Source: Dugong dugon (Eukaryota; Chordata; Mammalia; Sirenia; Dugongidae). From it: a DNA stretch of 64,000 nt. The notes below the pieces were generated by a model. It searched no databases. It was not told where the DNA came from and saw only the letters and a program-made list of their open reading frames with translations. The DNA lies in the NCBI GenBank assembly GCA_030035585.1, contig CM057480.1, positions 6,999,001-7,063,000 on the forward strand. The letters run 5' to 3'. Made by a program: the position numbers and the translations under genes. Shown piece after piece: positions 1 to 9,905 of the stretch (within the stretch, counting starts at the first letter, position 1; every line of letters starts with the position of its first letter).

Positions 1-800
1 GTGCTGGCTTTGTGTGGCTGACCAGAGAGTCTGTCAATTCTGTGAACAGCCCCAAATGAGGAACAAGAGGTGCTTGGACCCCTCAGACTTGGAGTCAGAG
101 CCTAAAAAGAGGTCAGCTGTGAAATGTTCTGTGGGTGTGTGGTGGGAGCTGGCTTTCTCACTCCTAAGTCCTCCTGGTTTTGTCCTCATTCTGTCATTCC
201 CTCTTCTCTTCAGAACTGTATATCAGGCCAAGCCCTGCCATCCGTAAGTCTACCGGCAGGGCCAACTCTGCCTTTGCTTCTCGCCGTGGACCATGGGGTC
301 ATCCATTTCCACCTCATTTGCGCCCCATGATTAAAAGGGCATCTTTGCAGGCCCTGGACAGACCAATGAAGGTCTGTCATTCAGCACATAGGAATGCTCC
401 CTTTTCACCCTTCCCTTCTCCATTAAACAGATCAGAAAGGAATTAGGAATTAAAGCCATCCCTTTTCAGTTGTTTTTAGTGAGAATTTAGAAATTATTCC
501 ATTGTGACGTTCTGCCCAACAGACAGGCTCCATTAAACTTTGGAAAGGCATCCCACTGTTAAACTGCTGCTCCCCTCCAGGCTGTGCAAAATCAAAGACC
601 CCGATTTTTCCCTTAGTGACTAGAAAGTAGTATCATGAGGTGAACCATAGAGATCGTGGCTAACGGGCAGATTAGTACCTAAAGTTCTCCACCTCTAAGA
701 AGCCCACCCATGAAGGAAGAAGAGGATGGCATGGGACAGGGAAAACCAACTTGAGTCTTAACATGAAGCCATTTAGAGAGTACTCAGCAAAAAATGTGTG
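1..800. other. Unrecognised intronic or 3'-of-exon-2 sequence
   Basis: I recognise no exon, repeat family or RNA gene here. It lies downstream of exon 2 in CMTM7 orientation, so it should be intron 2. I looked for the next MARVEL segment of CMTM7 on the minus strand and did not find it. Confidence 0.5.
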
Positions 801-3191
801 GCTGAGCAAAAAAAAAATTTCTCTCAAAATAACATAGTGGATAATAACATTAAATGTAAATGGATTAAACAATCCAATCAAAAGGCAGAGATGGTCAAAT
901 GGGACCAAAATTAAAAAAAGATTCAACATAGTAGAATATGTGATATAAAAGAGACACACTTTGGATTCAAAGATAACAAATAAATTGAAAGTGAAAGGAT
1001 AGAAAAAGATATATCATGCAAAGAATAACAACAAGAAAGCTGGAGTAGCTATACAAATACAAACAAAATAGGCTTAATAACAAAAATTGTTACTAGACAT
1101 AAAGAGGACATTTTATAATGATAAAAGAATCAATTCATTAGGAAGATATAACAATTGTAAACATATATGCACCTAATAACACTGCATCAAAATACATGAA
1201 GCAAAAACTGACAGAAATAAGTAGTTCAACAATAATAGTTGGAGCATCAATACCTCACTTTCAATAATGAATAGAAAAACTAAGCAGAAGATCAACAAGT
1301 AAATAAAAGACTTGAACAACAGTATAAACTAGACCTAGCAGACATCTATAGAACACTCTACCCAACAATAGCAGAGTATACATTGTTTTCAAGTGCACAG
1401 GGAACATTCTCTAGGATAAACCATATACTAGGGTGAAAACAAACCTCAATAAACTTAAAAGGATTGAAACAATACAAAGTATGTTCTCCAGTCACACTGG
1501 AATGAAACTAGAAATCAATAATAAAAACAATTTGGAAAAATCACAAGTAAGTGGAAATTAAACAACACACTCCTAAATAACCAATGGGTCAAAGAAAAGA
1601 AATCAGTGAAATTAGGAAATACTTTGAGATGAATGAAAATTAAAACACAACATACCAAAACATATGGGATGCAGCTAATGCATGCTTATAGAGAAATTTA
1701 TAGCTGTAAATGTCTATATTAAAAAGGAATAAAAATCTTATTTATATAATCTAACTTTCCACCTTAAGACATTGGAAAAAGAAGAGCAAACTAAACCTAA
1801 ATCAAGCAGAAGAAAGGAAATAATAAAGATTAGGTGAAAATTAATGAAATAGAGAATAAAATAACAATAGAGAAAAACTAATGTAACCAAAAGCTAATTC
1901 TTTAAAAAGATCGACAAAATTGACAAACCTTTAGTTATATTATGGAATTTCAAGAGACTCAGAACAGCCAAAACTATCATAAAAAAGAATAGAGTGAGAG
2001 GACTCACACTTCAGATTTCAAATCTTACTACAAAGCAATAGTAATCAAAACAGTGTGGTAATAACATACAGATAGACGTATAAGTTCAATGGAATGAAAC
2101 TGACAGTCCAGAAACAAATCTATGTGTCTACTATTGACTGATTCTTGACAAGGGTGACAAGAACATTCAATGGAAAAATAATCTTTTCAACAAATGATGC
2201 TGGGACAACTGTATAGTCACATGAAAAGGAATGAAGTTGGATCCTTACCTCACACCATATACAAAAATTAACTCAAAATGGATCAAAGGTCTAAATATAA
2301 GTGCTAAAACTATGAAACTCTTAGAAGAAAACATAGGGGTAAATCTTCATGACCTCTTATTTAGCAATGAATTCTTAGATAGGAGATCAGAATCATGAGC
2401 AACAAAAGAAAAATTAGATAAATTAGACTCCATTAAATTAAAAACTTTAGTGCCTCAAAAGACACCATCAAGAAAGTGAAAAGACAGCCCACAGAATGAG
2501 AGAAAATCTTGGCAAACCATATATCTGATAAGGGTCTAAGCATCCAGAATGTATAAAGAACTCAACAGTAAGAAGACAATCCAAATGAAAAATGGGCAAA
2601 GAATGTGATAGACATTTCTCCAAAGAAGATACACAAATGGCCAATAAGCACATGAAAAAATGCTTGACATAATTAACCATCAAGGAAATACAAATAAAAG
2701 CCATAATGAGATACCACTTCATACCCCCTAGGATGCCTATGATCCAAAAACACGTAACAAGTGTTGGCGAAGATGTTGAAAAGTTGGAACCCTCATACAT
2801 TGCTTGTAAGAATGTAAAATGGAGCAGCCATTTTGGAAAACAGTCTGGCAGCTCCTCAAAACATTAAATAGAGTTACCATATGATCTGGCAATTCCACTC
2901 TTAGGTATATATCCAAGAGAAATGAAGATGTATGTTCACACAAAAACTTGTGCATGAATGTTAATAGCAGCATTATTAATAACAGTGGATAACAACCCAA
3001 ATGTCTATCAGCTGATAAACAGATAAACAAAATATGATATATCCATACAATGAAATTTTATTTGGCCATAGAAAGGAATGAAGTAGTAATACATGTTACA
3101 ACATAGACAAAACTTGAAAACATTATGCTAAGTGAAAGAAGTCAGTCACAAAAAGGCACATATTATATGATTCTATTTATATGAAATGGCC

Positions 3192-3365
3192 AAAAACCAA
3201 CAAAAAAACCCAAACCCATTGCTGTCAAGTTGATTCCGACTCATAGTGACCCTGTAGGACAGAGTAGAACCGTCCCATAGGGTTTTCAAGGAGCAGCTGG
3301 TGGATTCGAACTGCCGACCTTTTGGTTAGCAGCCAAGTTCTTAACCACTACGCCACTAGGGCTCC
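3192..3365 (-). mobile_element. AfroSINE, full length, nested in L1
   Basis: Antisense copy. It reads from an A-rich tail and AACCCATTGCTGTC, through the B-box complement TTCGAACTGCC, to the head complement CACTAGGGCTCC. It splits the older L1 3' region. Confidence 0.92.
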
Positions 3366-3489
3366 AGAACAGTCAATGTCCAGAATAGTCACATTTATAT
3401 ATACAGAAAATAGATGCGTGGTTCTGTAGGGCTGGAGGGGAGGAGGGTATAATGATGACTACAAAGTGATAGCTGAAAGGGTGTGGAGT

Positions 3490-3985
3490 TTCTTTTTTTA
3501 AAATTTTATTGTGGTAAAAGACATGCAACATAAAATTTGCCATTTTTAATCATTATAAAGTGTACAATTCAATGACAGTAACTACATTCACCACGTTGTG
3601 CTACCATCCCCACTATGAATTTCTAGAAGTTTTTCATCACTACAAACAGAAACTCAGTACATCTTAAGTAATACTTCTCCATTTCCTGTCCTCCCAGCCC
3701 TGGTAACCACGAATACACTTCGGTCTCCATGCATCTGCCTATTCTAGAGATTTCATATAGGTGGGGTCATACAGTGTCTGTCCTTTTGTGTCTGACTTCA
3801 CTCAGCATAACGTTTTCAAGGTTCATCCATGTCATGGCACGTATGAGAACTTCAGTTCTCTTTATAGCTGAATAATATTGTGCAAAATATTGCACATTTT
3901 CTTTACCCATTCATCTGTTGATGGACACTTGGGTGGTTCCCACCTTTTGGCTATTGTGAACAATGCTGCAGTAAACATGGGGACG
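3490..3985 (-). mobile_element. Old L1 3' end, antisense, nested in the plus-strand L1
   Basis: Begins with a T-rich run (reverse of the poly-A) followed by a TTTTATTGTGGTAAAAG L1M-type 3' UTR and antisense ORF2 tail. The host L1 sequence GTGGAGTTTCTTT at 3483-3495 reappears as GTGGGGTTTCTTT at 3985-3997, a probable target-site duplication. Confidence 0.8.
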
Positions 3986-4165
3986 TGGGGTTTCTTTCTG
4001 AGGTGATGAAAATGTTCTAAAATCGATCTAAATTGAAAATATTCTAAAGCTGTGATGGTCGCACAACACTGAATATACAAAAAGCCACTGAATTGTTCAC
4101 TTTGAATGGGTGAATTCTATGGCACGTGAATCAGATCTCAACAAAGCCATTAAAAACATTATATA

Positions 4166-4585
4166 GTGGGGAGAAAAAACCTGGCAACCTCCGATCTCTC
4201 TCTTCAGTCCCTGTCCGCCCATTTTAGCTAACGAATATAAATACCCACCCTCCTTATCGGTTACTTTCTTCCATGTTCCTCTTTCCAACTCAATCATACA
4301 CAGCCCATTTTTCTGTCACTTGAGAAAATAAACATTGAAGTGAGAGGTACAGGCTTCCTGGAGCTGAAAAGTGAGTTTTAGATACCAGCAGGATATCAAG
4401 TAGAGGTGTCCACCAAACAGAGGGAAGCTCAGGGCTGAGGCAGCGAAGGACAGCCAAGGAGGTAGGTGGGCAGATGGGAAGTGTTCCGCTGGGTCTGGGT
4501 GCCCCAGCTAATATTCTGACGTCCGTGTCAGACCCTCTGCAGATGGCCCAGGGGGGCTGTGAATGGGGCCAGGCCGCTCCCTTAC
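4166..4585. other. Intron 2 sequence next to exon 2
   Basis: Unique-looking sequence holding the splice donor side of exon 2. The minus-strand donor GTAAG lies at 4581-4585. No repeat is recognised. Open frames over it are extensions of the exon frame or opposite-strand shadows. Confidence 0.6.
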
Positions 4586-4759
4586 CGACAGGGACCAGTT
4601 GATACAGGTTAGCACACGGTAGAGACGGAAGAGGTGGACCAGGTAAAAGGCGAGGATCATTATCAAGTCGCAAATGGTGACCACTTCAAAGAAGCTGTAG
4701 GCACTGTAGTCTGTCCACACAGAACTCCTCACGCAGGTGAAGGCAATCAGCAGAGCAAC
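4586..4759 (-). CDS. CMTM7: CMTM7 coding exon 2 (first MARVEL-domain transmembrane segments)
   Basis: This exon encodes residues 55-112 of CKLF-like MARVEL transmembrane domain protein 7, a four-pass membrane protein of the CMTM family. In human studies CMTM7 has been linked to B-cell-receptor signalling and to endosomal receptor trafficking. The 58 codons contain two hydrophobic stretches: one starting [10 protein letters not shown] and a second including [20 protein letters not shown]. Both match human CMTM7 closely as I remember it. On the minus strand the exon is preceded by a pyrimidine-rich tract and the acceptor TCTCAG at 4760-4765, and followed by the donor GTAAG at 4581-4585. Both ends are phase 0, and 174 nt is an exact multiple of three. 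The frame has no stop. Later exons, with the remaining membrane segments and C-terminal tail, lie off the left edge, so the gene is partial here. Confidence 0.95.
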
Positions 4760-4765
4760 CTGAGA

Positions 4766-5250
4766 CGTAAACATGGAGAGGTCAGAGAAACCCCTCCCCA
4801 AGGGGGCTATCCAGGAACAGACGAAAACATCAGAAAACAAACCAGTTGTCCTCCATCTGTCACTCCCTCCAACGCCCAAGCTGAGAAGCCGCTAAAATTC
4901 AGGTTATTGCCTCACAAATCAGCAGGAAGGTAGGGAGAGGGCAATTTCACACAGTTCAGGCTTGTATTGTAACACGCAGGTTGCGAACGCTGAGGCCTGA
5001 GGTGACTGGCTTTGTTCTCTCTGAAGTTCGTTAAATTGTGCGGGCAGGAAGCATCTCCAGAAAGGAGGCAGGAATATAGGAAACAAAGCAGAATCACTCC
5101 ATCTCTACTGGGTCCCCACAGAGCAGAGAGAATTCAGCATGATGTTGGATCTAGCATTTATGTATGAGGTTGAACTCTATGACTTTACCAGTATTTGGCT
5201 GTTTTTGACTTAGGAACATGGCAATTCTTACATTACACCTTCCTAGTTGG
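4766..5250. other. Intron 1 sequence upstream of exon 2, no repeat recognised
   Basis: It includes the likely branch-site and pyrimidine tract for exon 2 on the minus strand (4766-4800). Beyond that I see nothing assignable. Confidence 0.5.
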
Positions 5251-5254
5251 TAGA

Positions 5255-5445
5255 CAAGAAGTTACCATTTCCTGGTGCTGACAGGCATGATCTCATTGAG
5301 GCCACAGAGAACCCTGCAAGGTAGACAATATCATCTCCATTTTCAGATAGGGATACTGAGGCACACTAGCTCAATAATTACTCCAAGGCCACCCAACTTG
5401 TAAGCAGAGGGGGCAGGATGTGGAACCACGTCTGACGCTAGGGAC
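5255..5445 (-). mobile_element. MIR SINE fragment
   Basis: Antisense MIR core, recognisable by CCATTTTCAGATAGGGATAC, ACTGAGGCAC and AAGGCCACCC. Diverged, as expected for this ancient mammalian SINE. Confidence 0.75.
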
Positions 5446-5494
5446 TGTGTTCCTCCATGTCAGATGCAGTCGTGCGTCCGTATATGTAAGCCCT

Positions 5495-6505
5495 TATCAT
5501 TCCAGAACACTTGATTGTGCTCATGCGGAACCTGTACTTAGACCAAGAAGCAGTCCTTCGAACAGAACAAGGGGATACTGTGTGGTTTAAAGTCAGGAAA
5601 CGTGTGCGTAAGGGTTGCATCCTTTCACCATACTTATTCAATCTGTATGCTGAGCAAATAATCCGAGAAGCTGGACTATACAAAGAAGAACGCAGCATCA
5701 GGACTGGAGGAAGACTCCTTAATAACCTGCGATATGCAGATGACACAACCTCGCTTGCTGAAAGTGAAGAGGACTTGAAGCACTTGCTGATGAAGATCAG
5801 AGTACAGCTTTCAGTATGGATTGCACTTCAACCTAAAGAAAACAAAAATCCTCACAACTGAACCAATAAGCAACATCATGATAAATGGAGAAAAGACTGA
5901 AGTTATCAAGGATTTCATTTTGCTTGGGTCCACAATCAGCACCCATGGAAGTAGTAGTCAAAAAAATCATAGGATGTATTGCATTGGGAAAATCTGCTGC
6001 AAAAGACGTCTTAAAAGTGTTAAAAAGCAAACTTGTCACTTTGAGGACTAAGATGCACCTGACCCAAGCCATGGTATTTTCAGTCACCTCACATGCATGC
6101 GAAAGCTGGACAATGAATAAGGAAGACTGAAGAAGAATTGATGTCTTTGAATTATGGAGTTGGTGAAGAATACTGAGTATAACACGGACTGTCAGAAGAA
6201 CAAACAAGTCTGTCTTGGAAGAAGTGCAGCCAGAATGCTCCTTGGAAGCGAGGATGACGAGACTTTGTCTCATGTATTTTGGACATGTTATCAGGAGGGA
6301 TCAGTCCCTGGAGAAGGACATCATGCTTGGTAAAGTAGAGGGTTAGCGAAAGAAAGGAAGACCCTCAACGAGATGGACTGACACAGTGGTTGCAACAATG
6401 GGCTCAAGCATAACAACAATCGTGAGGACGGTGCAGGACCAGGCAGGGTTTCATTCCGTTGTGCACAGGGTCACTATGAGTCAGAACTGACTCAATGACA
6501 ACAAC
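5495..6505 (+). mobile_element. RTE-type LINE fragment (RTE1-like), 5' truncated, reverse transcriptase remnant
   Basis: The first open frame (5511-5861, 116 codons) is the end of an RTE reverse transcriptase domain. GCILSPYLFN lies at residues 35-44, and the catalytic YADD box at residues 75-78 is intact within NNLRYADDTT. After a stop the homology continues in other frames through a C-terminal region (CESWTMNKED) and a part reading like YFGHVIRRDQSLEKD. It ends in a short RTE tail with ACTATGAGTCAGAACTGAC followed by GACAACAAC. Stops and frameshifts show it is dead. It is a LINE fossil, not a host gene. Confidence 0.9.
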
Positions 6506-6790
6506 ATCAAACAAGTTGAGAAAGGTAGATGAGTTATCAAACCTGTGGGAATCCTGATTTAGATGCTGTGTTTGCTCACCACCGGGGCAGGTGCTAAGAG
6601 CTGACTGAGAACACTGCTGCATGAATGAATGAATGGGCAGACTGAATAGATCAGGTAAATATTATTAGCCAGGGGAGAGAAGATTCTGAGTTTTTATGAA
6701 GGCCCCTCAAAGAGAATAGAACCTGTCCATGCCACATAGGGAACACACCAATAGCACTCAGGTGTTAAATGTATGTAAAATCTTAATCAC
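6506..6790. other. Intronic sequence, nothing recognised
   Basis: No repeat family, exon or structured RNA is apparent. Confidence 0.4.
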
Positions 6791-6860
6791 TAAAAACCAG
6801 TTGCTGTTGAGTTGATTCCAGCTCATGGTGATTCTGTGTGTGTCCCAGTAGAACTGTGGT
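6791..6860 (-). mobile_element. AfroSINE 3' half
   Basis: Only the tail half is present: AAAACCAGTTGCTGTTGAG through CAGTAGAACTGTGGT. It abuts the L1 3' end that follows directly. Confidence 0.75.
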
Positions 6861-7935
6861 CTATAAGGGAGAATGAAGACAACCAAAGACACAAGGGAAA
6901 GATTGGTCCCAAGGACTGATGGACCACAACCACCACAGCCCCCACCAGACTGAGTCCAGCACAACTAGATGGTGCCCGGCTACCACCACCAACTGCTCTG
7001 ACAGGGACCACAATAGAGGGTCCCAGACAGAGCTGGAGAAAAATGTAGAACAAAATGCTAACTCACAAAAAAAAAAAAAAGACCAGACTTACTGGTCTAA
7101 TAGAGACTGGAGAAACCCTGAGAGTATGGCCCCTGCACACCCTTTTAACTCAGTACTGAAGTCACTCGTGAGGTCTACCCTTCAGCCATAGACAGGCTCA
7201 TAAAACAAAACAAGACTAAATGAGCATATCAGCCCAGGCACACAGATGAGAAGGCAGGAAGGGACAGGAAAGCTGGTAATGGGGAACCCAAGGTCGAGAA
7301 GGGGAGACGGCTGATACGTTATGAGGCTGGCAACCGTCTTAGTCATCTAGTGCTGCCACAACAGAAATACGGCACGTGGATGGCTTCAACAAAGAGAAGT
7401 TTATTCTCTCACAGTCCAGTAGGCTAGAAATCCGAATTCAGGGCCTCAGCTCCAGGGGAAGGCCCTCTCTCCGTCAGCTCTGGAGTAAGGTCCTTGTCAT
7501 CAGTCTTCCCTTGGTCTGGGAGCATCTCAGCACAGGAACCTCAGGTCCAAAGGACGTGCTCTGCTTCTGGCACTGCTTTCTTGGTGGTATGTCTCTCTGC
7601 TTGCTTCTCTCTTCTGTATCTCAAAAGAGATTGGCTTAAAACACTCTCTAATCTTGTAGACCTCATCAATATAACTGCCGCTAATCCATCTTATTACATC
7701 ATAGTGATAGCATTTACAACACATAGGGAAGTCACATCAGATGATACAAAGGTAGACAATCATACAGTACTTGGAATCATGACCTAGCCAAGTTGATGGA
7801 TATCTTTGGGGGACACAATTCAATCCATGACAGCAACCAATGTCACAAAACATTATGTGTATCATTTAATGAGAAACTCATTTGCTCTGTAAACCTTCAT
7901 CTAAAGCACAATTAAAAAACAAAAAAGAATCGTGC
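6861..7935 (+). mobile_element. Lineage-specific L1 3' UTR, split by a solo LTR
   Basis: Sense 3' UTR with features shared by several L1 tails in this window: GACCAGACTTACTGGTCT, GAGAAGGCAGGAAGGGACAG and GCTGTAAACCTTCATCTAAA before an A-rich end. An internal A run lies near 7066. A MaLR-like LTR at 7335-7832 interrupts it; the remaining tail is 7838-7935. Confidence 0.85.
7335..7832 (-). mobile_element. Solo MaLR-like LTR with 5-bp TSD
   Basis: Antisense LTR. In LTR orientation it starts TGTCATGGATTGAATTGTGT and ends near CTAAGAC, with a poly-A signal (AATAAA) near its 3' end. A GCAAC duplication flanks it at 7330-7334 and 7833-7837, the 5-bp TSD size expected for ERVL/MaLR integration. Confidence 0.85.
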
Positions 7936-8078
7936 TCCACAGTGTTTTCAATGGCTGATCTTTTTCATAAGGTTGCCAGGCCTTTCTTTCCAAGGTGCTT
8001 CTGCATAGACTCGAACCTCCAACCTTTTGGGTAGCAGCTGAGCTCGTTAACTGTTGCACCATGCAGAAACTCCATGCA
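7935..8078 (-). mobile_element. AfroSINE (long variant), diverged
   Basis: Antisense copy with the internal segment TTGCCAGGCCTTTCTTTCC and the B-box complement GACTCGAACCTCC. The 3' tail is weakly preserved. Confidence 0.75.
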
Positions 8079-8151
8079 AAGTCTTCGGATCTATTAAATG
8101 CACAACTAATTTAGGACAAAGGTTATTTTGTGTTGCGTCTTTCCTATACAA

Positions 8152-8381
8152 CAGTGGTTCTCAAAGGGAGAAGGTATATGTGTGTGATTTTTGTCCCGCA
8201 GAGAACATCTGGCAATGTCTGGATAGATTTTTGGTTGTTACAATTAGGGAGTGTACACTGGCAACTAACTAACAGGTAGAGAGGCCAGGGACCCTGCTAA
8301 ACATCCCGCAGTGCCCAAGACAGCCCCCATGACAAATAATTATCTGGTCAAATGCCGACAGCGGTGCGGCTGAGAAAGGGT
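8152..8381 (-). mobile_element. hAT-Charlie-type MITE
   Basis: Begins CAGTGGTTCTCAAA and contains ACATCTGGCAATGTCTGG and GCTAAACATCC. It is the same family as the copy at 12253-12420, which lies in the opposite orientation. The exact family name is not assigned. Confidence 0.7.
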
Positions 8382-8810
8382 GCCGCAGAAAAAACTGAGT
8401 CCATGAGGAGAATTAAATCACGTGATGGATCCAAGTCTGCTCCAAGTGGCCGAATGCTGACGACACTATTTTCTAGAGGCCCTCGTTACTAGCACCAGGA
8501 AGATCCTCAGGAATTGGCACAAAAGCTCAAAAAGAACTCTCGGCTTGAAGCTTAAAGGGGGCATGAAGCGTGTTTTGCTTAACAGATTCAAACAGAAAAG
8601 TGTGGCTCTGACGAGAAGGCACAAAGGGACCCTCAACATTTGCGTATTTCCCTTTGCTGATAAGCAACGTGAGTATTTTCATTTTTCGGTTCCTCTCAGG
8701 CCAGCCAGCCATGGTAAATGAATGATTCATGCCTAGGGGTTGTTTAAAGACTCTGAGAGCGTCTCTGCCTCACTCAGGAGTGTGCTTGATTGCCGGTGGC
8801 CCTCGTTTCC
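8382..8810. other. Intronic sequence, nothing recognised
   Basis: No repeat or exon could be supported. Confidence 0.4.
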
Positions 8811-8974
8811 CAAACCAAAAAAACAAACCCATTGCCGTTGATTCCGACTCATAGCGACCCTATAGGTCAGAGTAGAACTGCCCCAGAGAGTTTCCAAGGA
8901 GCGCTGGTGGATTCGAACTGCCGACCTTTTGATTATGAGCCGCAGCACTTAACGACTACCCCACCAGGGTTTCC
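8811..8974 (-). mobile_element. AfroSINE, full length
   Basis: Antisense copy from AAAAACAAACCCATTGCCG to CCCCACCAGGGTTTCC. A CCTCGTT duplication lies on both sides (from 8801 and from 8975). Confidence 0.92.
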
Positions 8975-8981
8975 CCTCGTT

Positions 8982-9412
8982 CACCAGGGGACTTTTATTA
9001 TCTGCCTTAAAATGCAGATAATTCGGGACTATGCAGTGTGATTCTTGGGTGGAGAGGCACCTTTGCAAGAGCAAAGATTAAATACACACTTAGAACTCTT
9101 CACCCATGACACTCGTGATTTTTTCATGGTGACAGGGATTTGGGAGTTTCCCAATGAACAAAAGGGGTCTGGCAGGACTTCCCCTTTGATCCCCTAGAGC
9201 TGAGTCCTCTGCAGCAGGAAGTACATGATGGCTCTGCCACATGTCAGACCTCCCTCTCTGGGGGACTTGGCTTGTGAAATACAACTCCAGGCTCTGTCCA
9301 CTTAGCTAAGGGGCGACCACGTGCCCTTTTCAGGAAGGCCCAATTAACCCAGCAGATGGTGCATGCTACTGATGGCTTCCTGTTTGTCCGAGGATTTACT
9401 CATTACTCCAAG
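8982..9412. other. Intronic sequence, nothing recognised
   Basis: No family or exon is apparent. Confidence 0.4.
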
Positions 9413-9638
9413 AAGACCTAGTGGTGTAATGGTTAAGCACTTGGCTGTTAACCAAACAGTTGGAGGTTCAAACCCCCCCAGCTGAATCCACCCAGTCGCT
9501 CCACGGGAGAAAGACCTAGTGATCTACTTCCATAAAGTGTAAAGATTATAGCCTAGGAAACCCTATGGGGCTGCTCTACTCTGCCATATGGGGTCACCAT
9601 GAGTCAGAATCAACAGCACCCAAGAACAGTAACACTTA
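9413..9638 (+). mobile_element. AfroSINE (long variant with extra mid segment)
   Basis: Head ACCTAGTGGTGTAATGGTT, B box GGAGGTTCAAACC, the long-form insert GAGAAAGACCTAGTGATCTA, and tail CACCATGAGTCAGAATCAAC. Confidence 0.9.
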
Positions 9639-9905
9639 ATTTTTTTATTGTGCTTTAGGTGAAAGTTTACAGCTCAAGCTAATTTCTCATTCAAAAATTT
9701 GTACACATATTGTTTTGTGACATTGGTTGCAACCCCCACAATGTGACAGCATGCTCCCCCTTTCCACCTCGGGTTCTCTGTGCCCATTCGTCCAGTTCCT
9801 GTCCCTTCCTGCCTTCTTGTCCTGCTTTTGGACAGGAGTTGCCCATTTGGTCTTATACATGTGACTGAACTAAGAAGCACGTTCCTCACGCATCAACAAT
9901 ACTTT
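9639..9905 (-). mobile_element. Lineage-specific L1 3' end, antisense
   Basis: Starts with a T-run, then TTGTGCTTTAGGTGAAAGTTT and, further on, GACAGGAGTTGCCCATTTGG. This is the reverse of the tail seen at 6861-7935 and 54187-54618. It directly follows the AfroSINE. Confidence 0.85.

Larger units (their letters stand above)
800..4165 (+). mobile_element. Ancient L1 (L1M-type), internally deleted, with nested insertions
   Basis: About 830-1935 resembles the endonuclease part of L1 ORF2, and 1955-3190 resembles the C-terminal part of ORF2 and its 3' flank. The middle, which would encode the reverse transcriptase core, is missing at about 1935-1955. The 3' end runs through 3366-3482 and resumes at 3990-4165, ending in an A-rich stretch. 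It is interrupted by an AfroSINE at 3192-3365 and by an antisense L1 3' end at 3490-3985. Reading frames are broken throughout. Confidence 0.85.

Noticed and set aside
4634-4933. 99-codon plus-strand frame over exon 2
   Set aside because: Opposite-strand shadow of the CMTM7 exon, with no resemblance to a protein.
5511-5861. Host reverse-transcriptase-like gene
   Set aside because: The motifs and 3' tail are those of an RTE LINE, and the rest of the element follows with broken frames.
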